The notes under the pieces: generated by a model
Database searches by the model: none
Told to the model about the DNA's origin: nothing
The model's input: the letters and a program-made list of their open reading frames with translations, nothing else
Translations under genes and position numbers: made by a program
Shown: positions 53,577 to 61,707 of the stretch, one piece after another
Layout of the letters: each line of letters starts with the position of its first letter
Position numbering within the stretch: position 1 is the first letter of the stretch
Origin: Streptomyces sp. NBC_01707
GTDB lineage: Bacteria; Actinomycetota; Actinomycetes; Streptomycetales; Streptomycetaceae
Reading direction: 5' to 3'
Length of the DNA stretch: 64,000 nt
Assembly (NCBI RefSeq): GCF_041438805.1
Contig: NZ_CP109190.1
Span: 9,052,001-9,116,000 of the forward strand

Positions 53577-54329
53577 GAGATCCTCCTGATGCCGAGAGCT
53601 GGTTCCGCCCAGGACGGAGCCGCCGGGTGGGCGTCTGCGCTGCTGGGACGGGTTCTGGGACGTCTGCGCCCAGGATGACGGCATGAGGTCTATGCGAGTA
53701 GATCCGGGAGGGTAAATTTCTTGTGTCGGGACCACGTCAAGTCGATTGGTTCGTAAGGGAGTTACCGCCGGAGCAGTGGGTTGTCGTCCTCCAGCCCGTC
53801 ATGAGGGCGGTGCCATCCCTACCCGCTGACACCTCGATCGAGTTCCCCGCCTGAGGTCTTGGGTTTCCGTTCACCGCTCATCCCAGGAGCCCTGCCATGG
53901 AACAAACATCGGCGATGCGGTCACGCTCCGCGGCGGACGGGCCGCCGGAGCCGAAGACCAGGGCGGCGGATCGTTCGCCGACGCGGCGGTTGTGGTCGTC
54001 GGCACCCCGCCGAACGGGCGAGCGCCGCAGCCGAGCCGTCCCGATTGCGGCCACCAGACGCTGCTGTGCCGGATTTGCGGCCCGCGGCACGGCCGGCCCG
54101 GGAAATCCGTCGTCGGCCGGCAGGTCACGGGACGACGCCCAAGGTGGTCCGCCCGGTCGACGTGCGAAGGGCTCCCGGGCGGACTCCGCTGTCCATGCTG
54201 CCCCAGCCGTCGGCGCTGCCGGCGTTGACGGGGCCGGTGGTGAGACCGGTCGGGTGGTGCCGCGTTCCGTGTTCCGCGTCGCTCGACCCGTTTCCACGCC
54301 GATGGGTCCGCTCTTCGGCTCCTGCCGGG
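53577..54329. other. Gene-poor stretch, 753 bases
   Basis: No intact gene. A protein-like frame occurs at about 53898-54120 (separate entry). The remainder shows only Arg/Pro-rich frames. Confidence 0.45.
53898..54120 (+). pseudogene. Possible remnant of a glycoside hydrolase family 3 C-terminal domain
   Basis: One frame reads IGDAVTLRGG, then GGSFADAAVVVVGTPPNGR, then HQTLLCRICGPRHGRPGKSVV. This resembles the AADVVVVVVG ... LL..i....P..VVV core of GH3 C-terminal domains. There is no start, stop or flanking domain. A chance resemblance cannot be excluded. Confidence 0.22.
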
Positions 54330-55190
54330 TCAGTGGGCCCTGACTTCGTCGGCGTCCAGGCCGCGGTCGACGCCGTGGGGGACGACCCTCTGCCCGGACT
54401 CGAGTTCCAGGCGCTTGCCGTCCAGGTGGATCTCGACCTGGTCCGGTTCGAAGGACACCATGTCACCGATCCGTCCGACCTCGGGGTACGCGTTGCGGTA
54501 CGTCCAGGCCGCGCGGTGCACATCGCCCACGTCGTAGTAGTCGCACAGGCCCTTGTAGGGGCAGAAGGTCTGTCCTTCGACGGGGCGCAGCCGGGTCTCG
54601 TCGATGTCGGCGCGCGGGACGTACCAGCGCGGGGCGAATCCGGATTCGTAGAGCACGACGGGGTGCTCGGAGCGGGCCACCACGGTGTCGCCCAGGCGGA
54701 CTTCCAGAAGCCTGGATGTGTTGCGGATGTCGATGCGGTGGTACTGGTCCGCGGCGTGGCCCAGGATGCGCTCGTCCTCCTCGTAGAAGGCGTCCATGGC
54801 CCGCCACGCGAAGGCGATGCGGCCTTGCAGCGCGGCGGCATGCTCGGGCGGCGAGGCGAACTCCCAGGCGGCGCGTTCGGTGGTGCGGTCGCCGGCGTGG
54901 ACCGCGTACCAGGTGGTCTCGCCCAGGTCCTTGTGGTGGGTGACCTTGTCGGCTGTGGCCAGGACCTGGGGGTCCACGTCCCCACGGGGGAAGTAGGCGA
55001 CGGGGTAGCGACCCGGCTCGTGCAGCACGATCACGTTCTCGCTGTCGGCGATCCAGGTGCCGTTGAACTTCACGCGCATACGGCGGCGCAGCGGCTCGGC
55101 GAACAGCAGGCGCTCAGGCAGGGGCCCGGGGGTGAGGAAGTGTCCGATCGACGCTGCGGAAAGGGGTCCCTGCTGCCAGGACAGTCCCAT
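54330..55190 (-). CDS. Protein with two DUF427 domains
   Basis: 286 aa. Two copies of the DUF427 beta fold: one at about 25-130 (RVKFNGTWIADSENVIVLHEPGRYPVAYFPRGDVDPQVL to TTWYAVH) and one at about 160-265 (RLLEVRLGDTVVARSEHPVVLYESGFAPRWYVPRADIDETRLRP to FCPYKGLCDYYDV). It is cytoplasmic, of unknown biochemical role. ATG 55190 is chosen for GGAAGG eight bases before; ATG 55196 is possible. It follows the alpha/beta hydrolase on the same strand by 170 bases, so may share its promoter. Confidence 0.92.
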   Translation of the reverse strand: MGLSWQQGPLSAASIGHFLTPGPLPERLLFAEPLRRRMRVKFNGTWIADSENVIVLHEPGRYPVAYFPRGDVDPQVLATADKVTHHKDLGETTWYAVHAGDRTTERAAWEFASPPEHAAALQGRIAFAWRAMDAFYEEDERILGHAADQYHRIDIRNTSRLLEVRLGDTVVARSEHPVVLYESGFAPRWYVPRADIDETRLRPVEGQTFCPYKGLCDYYDVGDVHRAAWTYRNAYPEVGRIGDMVSFEPDQVEIHLDGKRLELESGQRVVPHGVDRGLDADEVRAH

Positions 55191-55360
55191 GGCCATTTCC
55201 TTCCGGGTGGGGGGTGGGCGGGAGGCCGTACCCCGGGATGGTCGGGTGGTGGTTGCCCGGTCTGAGCTCGCAGGAGCCGCGGGAGACCGCGACCTCCGGT
55301 CGGCGACAGCGGGTCCGGACGAGCTTGCCGTCGATGGCGGTGGCGTCTCTACCCTCCATG

Positions 55361-56230
55361 TCAGGCGAGGACGCGGCCGAGGAAGTCGCGGATGTGCTGG
55401 GTGATGGGCTCGAGGTGGCTCTCGAGGGCGAAGTGGCCGGACTCGAGCAGGTGAATCTCGGCGTCCGGCAGGTCCGTGCTGAACGCCTCGGCCCCCGCGG
55501 GGCCGAAGATCTCGTCGTTGGCGCCCCAGACCGCCAGCAGCGGGACCCGGGAGTCGCGGAAGTACTGGTGGACCTGTGGGTAGAGGTCGACGTTGGTGGG
55601 ATAGTCGCGGAAGAGCTTGAGCTGGATCCCGTCGTTGCCGGGCCGGTCCAGCAGTGCCTGGTCGTGGACCCAGTTGTCGGGGCTGACCAGGGTGGGGTCG
55701 GCGACTCCGTTCACGTACTGCCATCGGGTGACCTCTGCGGTCAGGGCGCCTCGCATGGGGGCCTCGGTGTCGGGCCCGGGGGCCTGGGCGTAGGCGAAGG
55801 CGCCGTCCCAGAAGGGCTTGACGAAGCCTGCTTCGTAGGCGTTGCCGTTCTGGGTGATGATCGCGGTGATGCGGTCCGGGGTCTGAAGCGCGAGGCGCCA
55901 GCCGATGGGGGCGCCGTAGTCCTGCACGTACATCGCGAACCGGTCGACACCCAAGTGCCGAAGCAGTCCGGAGGTGACCTCGGTGAGGGCGTCGAAGGTG
56001 TAGGGGAAGTCCTTCAGGGCGGGCATCGCCGACTGGCCGAACCCGATGTGGTCGGGAGCGATGACGTGGTACCGGTCCGCGAGTGCCGGGATCAGGTGGC
56101 GGAACATGTGTGAGCTGGTCGGGAAGCCGTGGAGCAGCACCAGGTCGGGTGCCTGGGGGTCGCCGGCCTCCCGGTAGAAGACCTCGAGGCCGTTGACGGT
56201 GGCCGTGCGGTGGTGGACTGCGTAGGTCAT
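55361..56230 (-). CDS. Alpha/beta hydrolase, haloalkane dehalogenase/epoxide hydrolase-like
   Basis: 289 aa. The oxyanion motif HGFPTSS is followed by nucleophile Asp104 in YVQDYGAPIG and the catalytic His266 in ESGHFALESH. An aspartate nucleophile places it with haloalkane dehalogenases, fluoroacetate dehalogenases and epoxide hydrolases rather than esterases. No signal peptide. It is divergent from the CGNR regulator gene; a 30-bp dyad at 56288-56317, also present twice before the regulator, lies 58 bases upstream. That suggests direct control by the CGNR protein. Natural substrate unknown. Confidence 0.93.
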   Translation of the reverse strand: MTYAVHHRTATVNGLEVFYREAGDPQAPDLVLLHGFPTSSHMFRHLIPALADRYHVIAPDHIGFGQSAMPALKDFPYTFDALTEVTSGLLRHLGVDRFAMYVQDYGAPIGWRLALQTPDRITAIITQNGNAYEAGFVKPFWDGAFAYAQAPGPDTEAPMRGALTAEVTRWQYVNGVADPTLVSPDNWVHDQALLDRPGNDGIQLKLFRDYPTNVDLYPQVHQYFRDSRVPLLAVWGANDEIFGPAGAEAFSTDLPDAEIHLLESGHFALESHLEPITQHIRDFLGRVLA

Positions 56231-56287
56231 GTTCCTAACCCTTCTATCGAGCTTGAGTGGTTATGAAATCAGTCGACCACGCCGGTT

Positions 56288-56317
56288 CTAACCTGTCAAG
56301 GAGCTTTTGATGGTTAG
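56288..56317. promoter_or_regulatory. 30-bp dyad, copy 1 (hydrolase side)
   Basis: CTAACC at one end and GGTTAG at the other, with a TGTCAA...TTTTGA inner part. Same length and ends as copies 2 and 3. Candidate CGNR-protein operator for the hydrolase promoter. Confidence 0.65.
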
Positions 56318-56559
56318 AGTTGTGAGGGGTGCCGTCGCGGCTGTCTCCGGGGCGGGAGGCGGTCGTCGCCGGTCGGGAGCGCGGGGCGCGGTGGGCCCGG
56401 ATCGGCGCGGATATGGGGCCTTCTTCAAGCCTCCGCCCGTCGGCGACCCGCCGGCCAGTGGAGCCGTCGGGCATGAGTGCACTCGGTGCGGCGATCTCGA
56501 CCTGGTGGGAGCCCGTGTGTGCGTGCTACCCGCGGCCGCGGTGAACGTCTCGTCCGATG

Positions 56560-56589
56560 CTAACCTTCAAAAATTCCTTTCATGGTTAG
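56560..56589. promoter_or_regulatory. 30-bp dyad, copy 2 (regulator side)
   Basis: CTAACC...GGTTAG with an AT-rich centre (TTCAAAAATTCCTTTCAT), 56 bases before the CGNR start. Probably within the promoter. Confidence 0.65.
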
Positions 56590-56606
56590 ATCGCGCTTTG
56601 GTTCGT

Positions 56607-56636
56607 GTAACCTTTCAAGTAATTCAATGTGGTTAG
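56607..56636. promoter_or_regulatory. 30-bp dyad, copy 3 (overlaps ribosome-binding site)
   Basis: GTAACC...GGTTAG with inner TTTCAAGTAATTCAATGT. Its right end merges into the AGGAGG of the CGNR gene. Centre-to-centre distance to copy 2 is 47 bases. Occupancy would block the gene, so autorepression is likely. Confidence 0.65.
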
Positions 56637-56644
56637 GAGGCGTG

Positions 56645-57166
56645 ATGGCGGCCGATGGCGATCGAGAGCAGCAGGACGCACTGCTGGAACTCCTCAACAC
56701 GACGCCGGTGGTCAACGGGATGGTCCAGGATCAGCTGGCGGATCCGGCAGCGGCCGAGGCCTGGCAGCGTGCGCACGGCGGCAGCGGCACCGCGGATGAG
56801 CACCGCCACCTCGTGCAGGCGCGCGACGCCCTGCAGGACGTGGTGCGTGGCAGCCGGCCGGCCACGTCACTGGCCCCCGTTCTCGAGGGTGTCACGTCCC
56901 ACCCCCAGGTCTCCTCCGCCGGAGTGTCCTGGGATCTCGACGCTCGCAAGGAGCGCCTGATGGCGGTGCAGGCGGTCATGACCTGGAGCGCGCTGCAGAA
57001 GGCGACACCCGGACGACTGCGGCCGTGTGCCAATCCGGACTGCCGGCGGTTCCTCCTCGACCGCAGCAAGACCAACAAGGCGCGCTGGTGCTCGATGGCC
57101 GTCTGCGGCAACAGGATGAAGGCCAGGCGCCACTACCAGCGCACCCGCGACGGCGCAGCCGAGTAG
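56645..57166 (+). CDS. CGNR zinc-finger regulator
   Basis: 173 aa. An N-terminal helical ABATE-like stress-sensing region (1-120) precedes the CGNR zinc finger with Cys128, Cys133, Cys149 and Cys154, and the name motif CGNR at 154-157 followed by a basic helix MKARRHYQR. CGNR proteins are presumed transcription factors, but few have known targets. Three matching dyads around its promoter and the divergent hydrolase gene suggest it regulates itself and that enzyme. ATG 56645 follows AGGAGG closely. Confidence 0.93.
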   Translation: MAADGDREQQDALLELLNTTPVVNGMVQDQLADPAAAEAWQRAHGGSGTADEHRHLVQARDALQDVVRGSRPATSLAPVLEGVTSHPQVSSAGVSWDLDARKERLMAVQAVMTWSALQKATPGRLRPCANPDCRRFLLDRSKTNKARWCSMAVCGNRMKARRHYQRTRDGAAE

Positions 57167-57520
57167 CACCCCCACCAGCTCCCGGGAACGCGGCGGGGCT
57201 CAGCTCTCCGCGGCAGGACGTTCCCCCGACCGGGCCCCGGCCGCGCCGTCGACTTCGGGTGGTTCCCACCATCGCAGGCCGGCGATGAACCGCTGCACAG
57301 CGGACAGGCGCCACCGGACCGCACTGCCGGCGTTCCTGGGCCGCGCCGTCCGACCGGCACGCGTTTGAATCGCGGCCTCCGTCCCACGGGCATACGGTCG
57401 GCAAGGGTACGGCCGTCTCACGCAGCCTCTACGGACCGCCCGCAGCCACTGCGCGCGGCCCGCGAGCCGGCGGCCGTCGAAGCAACCGGATCGGAACGCA
57501 CGTCTCGAGAGGAGTCCGCG
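57167..57520. other. Upstream region of transketolase gene, 354 bases
   Basis: No gene or strong dyad recognised; the promoter is not evident. Confidence 0.4.
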
Positions 57521-59398
57521 ATGTCGGCTGAGAACACCGTCACAGTCTGGCTGGGGCCTGACAGTGACCTGGATGAGGTCTTCGAGTTGGCTCAGCAGCT
57601 GCGGGTGGACTCCGTCCGCTCCAGCACCGCCGCCGGCTCGGGCCACCCCACCTCCAGCCTGTCCGCCGCGGATCTCATGGCCGTCCTCATGACACGTCAT
57701 CTGCGCTACGACTGGCAGAACCCGAAGAACCCGGCCAACGACCACCTGATCTTCTCCAAGGGGCATGCCTCCCCCTTGCTGTACGCGATGTTCCTCGCCG
57801 CCGGCGCGATCGACGAAGAGGAACTCATGACCACCTACCGCCGCAAGGGTGCGCGTCTTCAGGGCCACCCCACTCCGGTCCTGCCCTGGGTGGACGTAGC
57901 CACCGGCTCCCTGGGCCAGGGCATCGCCTACGGCGTCGGCGTCGCGCTCGCCGCACGGGACCTGGAACAACAGTCCTCCCGTGTGTGGGTGCTGTGTGGC
58001 GACAGCGAAATGGCAGAAGGGTCGGTGTGGGAAGCCCTGGACAAGGCAGGACAGCACCGGCTGGCCAACTTCACCGTGATCATCGACGTCAACCGCCTCG
58101 GCCAGAGCGGTCCCACGGAGCTGGGCTGGGACACCGACGCCTACGTCCGCCGTGCCGAAGCCTTCGGCTGCCGCGCTCTCGTCGTCGACGGCCACGACCT
58201 GGCGGCCGTCGAACAAGCCCTGGCTGTCGCGGACGACGGCCAGGCCCCCACCGTCATCGTCGCCAAGACCGTCAAGGGCCAGGGTGTCGCCGAGGTCGCG
58301 GACGCCGAGGGCTGGCACGGCAAGCCGCTGCCCGACGACCTGGCCGCCCGCGCGATCACGGAACTGGGCGGCGTACGCCACCACACCGTCCGCGGCCCCC
58401 AGCCGCCCGCCGCCACCTCCACCGACCCGGTCGCTCCGGTACAGGTGACGCTGCCGCAGTTCAAGACGGGCGAAGCCGTCGCCACCCGCGTCGCATTCGG
58501 CAAGACGCTCGCCGCGATCGGCGCCCGCCCCGACATCGTGGCTCTGGACGCCGAAGTGGGTAACTCCACCCACGCGGAGGACTTCGGCGAGGCACACCCC
58601 GAGCGGTACTTCCAGATCTACATCGCCGAACAGCAGATGATCGCCACCGCGGTCGGCATGGCCGTACGCGGCTACCACCCCTACGCCACCACGTTCGCAG
58701 CCTTCCTCACCCGAGCCCACGACTTCATTCGTATGGCCGCCATCTCCCAGATCTCGATGAGTCTGTGCGGTACCCACTGCGGTGTCGAGATCGGCGCGGA
58801 CGGCCCCTCCCAGATGGGCCTGGAAGACCTCGCCATGATGCGCGCCATCCACGGCTCCACGGTGCTGTACCCCAGCGACGCCACATCCGCCACCGCCCTG
58901 ACCGCTTCCATGGCGGACCTCGACGGCATCTCCTACCTGCGTACCACCCGGGGTGCCTACCCCGTCCTCTACGCACCCGACGAGACCTTCCCGGTCGGCG
59001 GATCGAAGACCCTGCGCGCCGGTGACAGCGACCAGGTAACTCTCCTGGGCGCCGGCGTCACCGTCCACGAGTGCCTTGCCGCCGCCGACCAGCTGGCCGC
59101 CGAAAACATCCGCGCCCGCGTCATCGACCTGTACTCCGTGAAGCCCCTGGATGTCGGCACCCTCGCTCGCGCCGCCCAGGAGACCGGTGCACTGGTCGTC
59201 GTCGAGGATCACCACCCCGAGGGCGGCATCGGCGAGGCTGTGCTGTCCGCACTCGCCGCACAGCGCCTCACCCCCGCATACGCCCACCTCGCCGTGCACG
59301 ACCTGCCCGGCTCCGGGACCCCGGCCGAACTTCTCGACACCACAGGCATCTCACGCACCCACATCGCCCGCGCCGCCCACGACCTCGTCGACCACTGA
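57521..59398 (+). CDS. Transketolase, mammalian-type (short form)
   Basis: 625 aa, close to the animal enzyme (about 623) and shorter than the usual bacterial 660-700. Thiamine-diphosphate motif GDSEMAEGSVWEA...VIIDVNRLGQSG (about 156-192) and the substrate/His motif SSTAAGSGHPTSSLSAADLMAV are followed by DVATGSLGQG, the pyrimidine domain with IYIAEQQMIATAVGMAV (catalytic Glu) and a C-terminal regulatory domain. It transfers two-carbon units between sugar phosphates in the cytoplasm. As a stand-alone gene without tal, zwf or opc, it is probably a second, accessory transketolase. ATG 57521 follows GAGAGGAG. Confidence 0.94.
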   Translation: MSAENTVTVWLGPDSDLDEVFELAQQLRVDSVRSSTAAGSGHPTSSLSAADLMAVLMTRHLRYDWQNPKNPANDHLIFSKGHASPLLYAMFLAAGAIDEEELMTTYRRKGARLQGHPTPVLPWVDVATGSLGQGIAYGVGVALAARDLEQQSSRVWVLCGDSEMAEGSVWEALDKAGQHRLANFTVIIDVNRLGQSGPTELGWDTDAYVRRAEAFGCRALVVDGHDLAAVEQALAVADDGQAPTVIVAKTVKGQGVAEVADAEGWHGKPLPDDLAARAITELGGVRHHTVRGPQPPAATSTDPVAPVQVTLPQFKTGEAVATRVAFGKTLAAIGARPDIVALDAEVGNSTHAEDFGEAHPERYFQIYIAEQQMIATAVGMAVRGYHPYATTFAAFLTRAHDFIRMAAISQISMSLCGTHCGVEIGADGPSQMGLEDLAMMRAIHGSTVLYPSDATSATALTASMADLDGISYLRTTRGAYPVLYAPDETFPVGGSKTLRAGDSDQVTLLGAGVTVHECLAAADQLAAENIRARVIDLYSVKPLDVGTLARAAQETGALVVVEDHHPEGGIGEAVLSALAAQRLTPAYAHLAVHDLPGSGTPAELLDTTGISRTHIARAAHDLVDH

Positions 59399-59568
59399 GG
59401 CTGGTTCGGCCCCGGGGGGCCTCGATCATCTTCGGTCTGCTCGCGCTGGAGGACCTTGCCCCGGCTGTCACGCACCGAGTCCTGCCCGTGCTCGTCTGCA
59501 CGGTGCTGCTCAGCGTCTCACCCACGGATCCACCGCGGGGCCGCTCGCGCGACGCCACGGAGCAGTGA
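59399..59568 (+). pseudogene. C-terminal remnant of a cation/proton antiporter gene
   Basis: Directly after the transketolase stop, one frame gives GWFGP. After a one-base shift another gives RGASIIFGLLALEDLAPAVTHRVLPVLVC then TVLLSV. This is the last membrane helices of a CPA-type Na+/H+ antiporter (GWFGPRGLASIVF...LLALE signature). There is no upstream part and the end is scrambled. It looks like the scar of a deletion that fused this tail to the transketolase gene. Confidence 0.65.
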
Positions 59569-59624
59569 CGGCTGAGCCCCTGGCCTCCGATCCAGTCCGG
59601 CAACATGACGTCAACGACGGCAAC

Positions 59625-60113
59625 TCAGTCGCCCGATCTCTCGGCATCGTGCCGAAGCCAGACATAGTCGACCGGCTGAGCGGCATTCCAGTTCTCGGCG
59701 AGGCCAGGTGCGACCGACACGAACCCGGCCGCCAGATAGCACCTCAGAGCCCTCCCGTTGTCCGGGTGCACGCGCATGAAGACATCGGCCCGACCAGACT
59801 CCTGAGCCTGCGCGAGCAGGCCCCGGACGAGCACGCGGCCGAACCCCTTCCCGCGGGCGTCGGGCGCCACGATGATCCGAGCCAGCTCGACCTCGTCCTC
59901 CTCGGCGTCGAACCACAATTCCCCGTAACCCACGAGGTTCTCGCCCTCGACGAGTACATGAGCCTGAACGTCGTCGTCCTGCTGCCACGCGGAGATCGTC
60001 TGTGCAGACACAGGGAACTCCTGCCGCCCGCACCACATGACGACTTCCGCGGAGGCCGTCGGCCAGTCCGCCACCGTGGCGGCGTGCGCGGTGGCGAAAG
60101 GGAGAAGATGCAT
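59625..60113 (-). CDS. GNAT family N-acetyltransferase
   Basis: 162 aa. The GNAT core has the acetyl-CoA loop VAPDARGKGFGRVLVRGLL (about 82-100) and NGRALRCYLAAGFVSV near the end. It is preceded by VGYGELWFDAEEDEVELARIIV, typical of RimI-like small acetyltransferases. The ATG at 60113 begins the family homology, with GGGAGAAG nearby on the wrong side only, so the start is approximate. Substrate unknown. Divergent from the GlpQ-like gene. Confidence 0.88.
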   Translation of the reverse strand: MHLLPFATAHAATVADWPTASAEVVMWCGRQEFPVSAQTISAWQQDDDVQAHVLVEGENLVGYGELWFDAEEDEVELARIIVAPDARGKGFGRVLVRGLLAQAQESGRADVFMRVHPDNGRALRCYLAAGFVSVAPGLAENWNAAQPVDYVWLRHDAERSGD

Positions 60114-60555
60114 ATGTGTCAATCCGTCCTGGGCCCATGCCCTGATCCGATACGGGCACTGGCCGTAGGGCCCAGCTTCCGCGCAGGCCGACACTACGTG
60201 CCCCGCTCGGCCGCAACCAGCGCGATTCCGGGCGAAGCCTGTCGCCGGATCTCGACCTGGCGGACGCATCGATCGCGGCGCGGGCGCACGTTGCCGACGC
60301 CGCCGACCGTCAGTCGGGCACCAGGACAGCTCGCCCCGTGATGGCACCGTCGGCCGAGAATGGCAGGGACGGCCTTCCCGACACACGAGGCCACACACGT
60401 GACCGTGGGGCATTAGCACTTTCTGTCTGCCCCGGGGTCCGAAGAAGCGATCGTTTCCCGGTTGTTCACGATGACCTCATGCCTGAGCTTCGTGCGATCC
60501 GGGGTTGCGGCTTAGCTTCGCAGGGTCCAGTTCGCCCGAAACAGACGAGGCATAG
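60114..60555. other. Divergent region with candidate PHO box, 442 bases
   Basis: Between the GNAT and phosphodiesterase genes. Contains the candidate PHO box at 60464-60485. No gene seen. Confidence 0.5.
60464..60485 (+). promoter_or_regulatory. Candidate PHO box
   Basis: Two 11-base direct-repeat units, GTTCACGATGA and CCTCATGCCTG, resembling the PhoP-binding direct repeats (GTTCACC-type) of Streptomyces. It lies about 70 bases before a GlpQ-type gene, a known PhoP target class. The second unit is weak. Confidence 0.45.
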
Positions 60556-61632
60556 ATGTCCCTGCGGCATGCAGTCGCCAGCCTAGCCGTCCTGCCCGTG
60601 CTCGCCCTTCCGGCGACCGCCCAGGCGGCCACGGCCCAGCACCACCACCACGTACCGCCCCAGAAGACTCATTTCGACCTGCAGGCCCACCGTGGCGGCC
60701 TCGGCCTGACCACCGAGGAGTCCCTGGAGGGCTTCGGCAAGGCTCTGCGCCTCGGCGTGAGCACCCTGGAGCTGGACACCCACATCACCAAGGACCAGAA
60801 GGTCGTGGTCAACCACGACCGGCAGATCAGCGCCCAGAAGTGCAAGGACACCGGTCCCGTGACGCCCGGTGACCCGATGTACCCGTATGTCGGCAAGTAC
60901 ATCAAGGATCTGACGCTGGCCCAGATCAAGAGCATGGACTGCGGCTATCAGCAGCTGCCCGGCTTCCCCGAGCAGGAGCAGATCAAGGGCTTCCGCATGG
61001 TGGAGCTCAAGGACGTCCTCAACCTGGTCAAGAGCTACAAGGCCAAGCAGGTCAAGCTGAACATCGAGACCAAGGTGGAGGCCGGCGCCCCCGAGCAGAC
61101 CGCGCCGCGCGAGCTGTTCGTCCGGCGTGTCTTCGAGGAGATCCACCGTTCCGGGATCGAGAAGCAGGTCACCATCCAGTCCTTCGACTGGGGAGCGCTG
61201 AAGGCGATGCACAAGCTCGCACCGTCGTACCCGCTGGTGGCGCTGACGAACTACGACTTCCTCGAGGTCGGCAAGCCCGGCGCCTCCCCGTGGCTCGGTG
61301 GCATCGACGCCGACGACTACGACGGCGACTTCGTCAAGGCCGCCGCTGCCGTCCCCGGTGTCACCGCGCTGTCCCCGAACTACGGTTTCCCGCAGAACGG
61401 CACGATCGCCGACCCGGCCTTCCGCTTCTACCCCGACAAGAAGATGATCTCCGAGGCCCATGAGCGCGGCCTGAAGGTCATCCCGTGGACCTGTGACGAC
61501 CCCGCCACCATAGAGGCGCTCATGGACATGGGCATCGACGGCATCATCACCGACTACCCCAACCGCGTGCGGGACATCATGGCCGACCGCGGCATGCGCC
61601 TGCCCAAGGCCTACCACGCGCCGCGTCACTGA
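60556..61632 (+). CDS. Secreted glycerophosphodiester phosphodiesterase
   Basis: 358 aa. A signal peptide (about 1-25, ATAQAA) and a short His run precede a GDPD TIM barrel: HRG at 45-47 (QAHRGGLG), Glu72 and Asp74 in LELDTH for the metal, and His87 in VNHD. Later strands include LNIETKVE, TIQSFDWGALKAM and VIPWTCDDPATIEALMDMGIDGIITDYPNRV. It releases glycerol-3-phosphate from glycerophosphodiesters or teichoic acids outside the cell. It resembles GlpQ proteins of Streptomyces that respond to phosphate starvation. The ATG at 60556 follows GAGG. Terminator at 61652. Confidence 0.95.
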   Translation: MSLRHAVASLAVLPVLALPATAQAATAQHHHHVPPQKTHFDLQAHRGGLGLTTEESLEGFGKALRLGVSTLELDTHITKDQKVVVNHDRQISAQKCKDTGPVTPGDPMYPYVGKYIKDLTLAQIKSMDCGYQQLPGFPEQEQIKGFRMVELKDVLNLVKSYKAKQVKLNIETKVEAGAPEQTAPRELFVRRVFEEIHRSGIEKQVTIQSFDWGALKAMHKLAPSYPLVALTNYDFLEVGKPGASPWLGGIDADDYDGDFVKAAAAVPGVTALSPNYGFPQNGTIADPAFRFYPDKKMISEAHERGLKVIPWTCDDPATIEALMDMGIDGIITDYPNRVRDIMADRGMRLPKAYHAPRH

Positions 61633-61651
61633 CACCCGGCACATCGCGGAC

Positions 61652-61688
61652 GCGTACGCCCCGGAGCGCCGAGTTCCGGGGCGTACGC
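61652..61688. terminator. Hairpin between GlpQ-like and YihY genes
   Basis: 14-bp perfect stem GCGTACGCCCCGGA / complement with a 9-base loop, between two convergent genes; likely ends both transcripts. Confidence 0.8.
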
Positions 61689-61707
61689 CGTCACCCGGCC
61701 GAGGCCG

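Larger units (their letters stand above)
56231..56644. other. Divergent control region of hydrolase and CGNR genes
   Basis: 414 bases with three 30-bp dyads (separate entries). The GC-rich middle (56320-56555) has no convincing gene. Confidence 0.6.

Noticed and set aside
56307..56636. Plus-strand open frame in the CGNR/hydrolase control region
   Set aside because: Begins inside dyad 1 and ends inside dyad 3; Gly/Arg/Ala-rich and without a domain, so control DNA is the better reading.
57200..59299. 699-codon open frame on the minus strand
   Set aside because: Antisense of transketolase; Gly/Val/Asp-rich with no motif.
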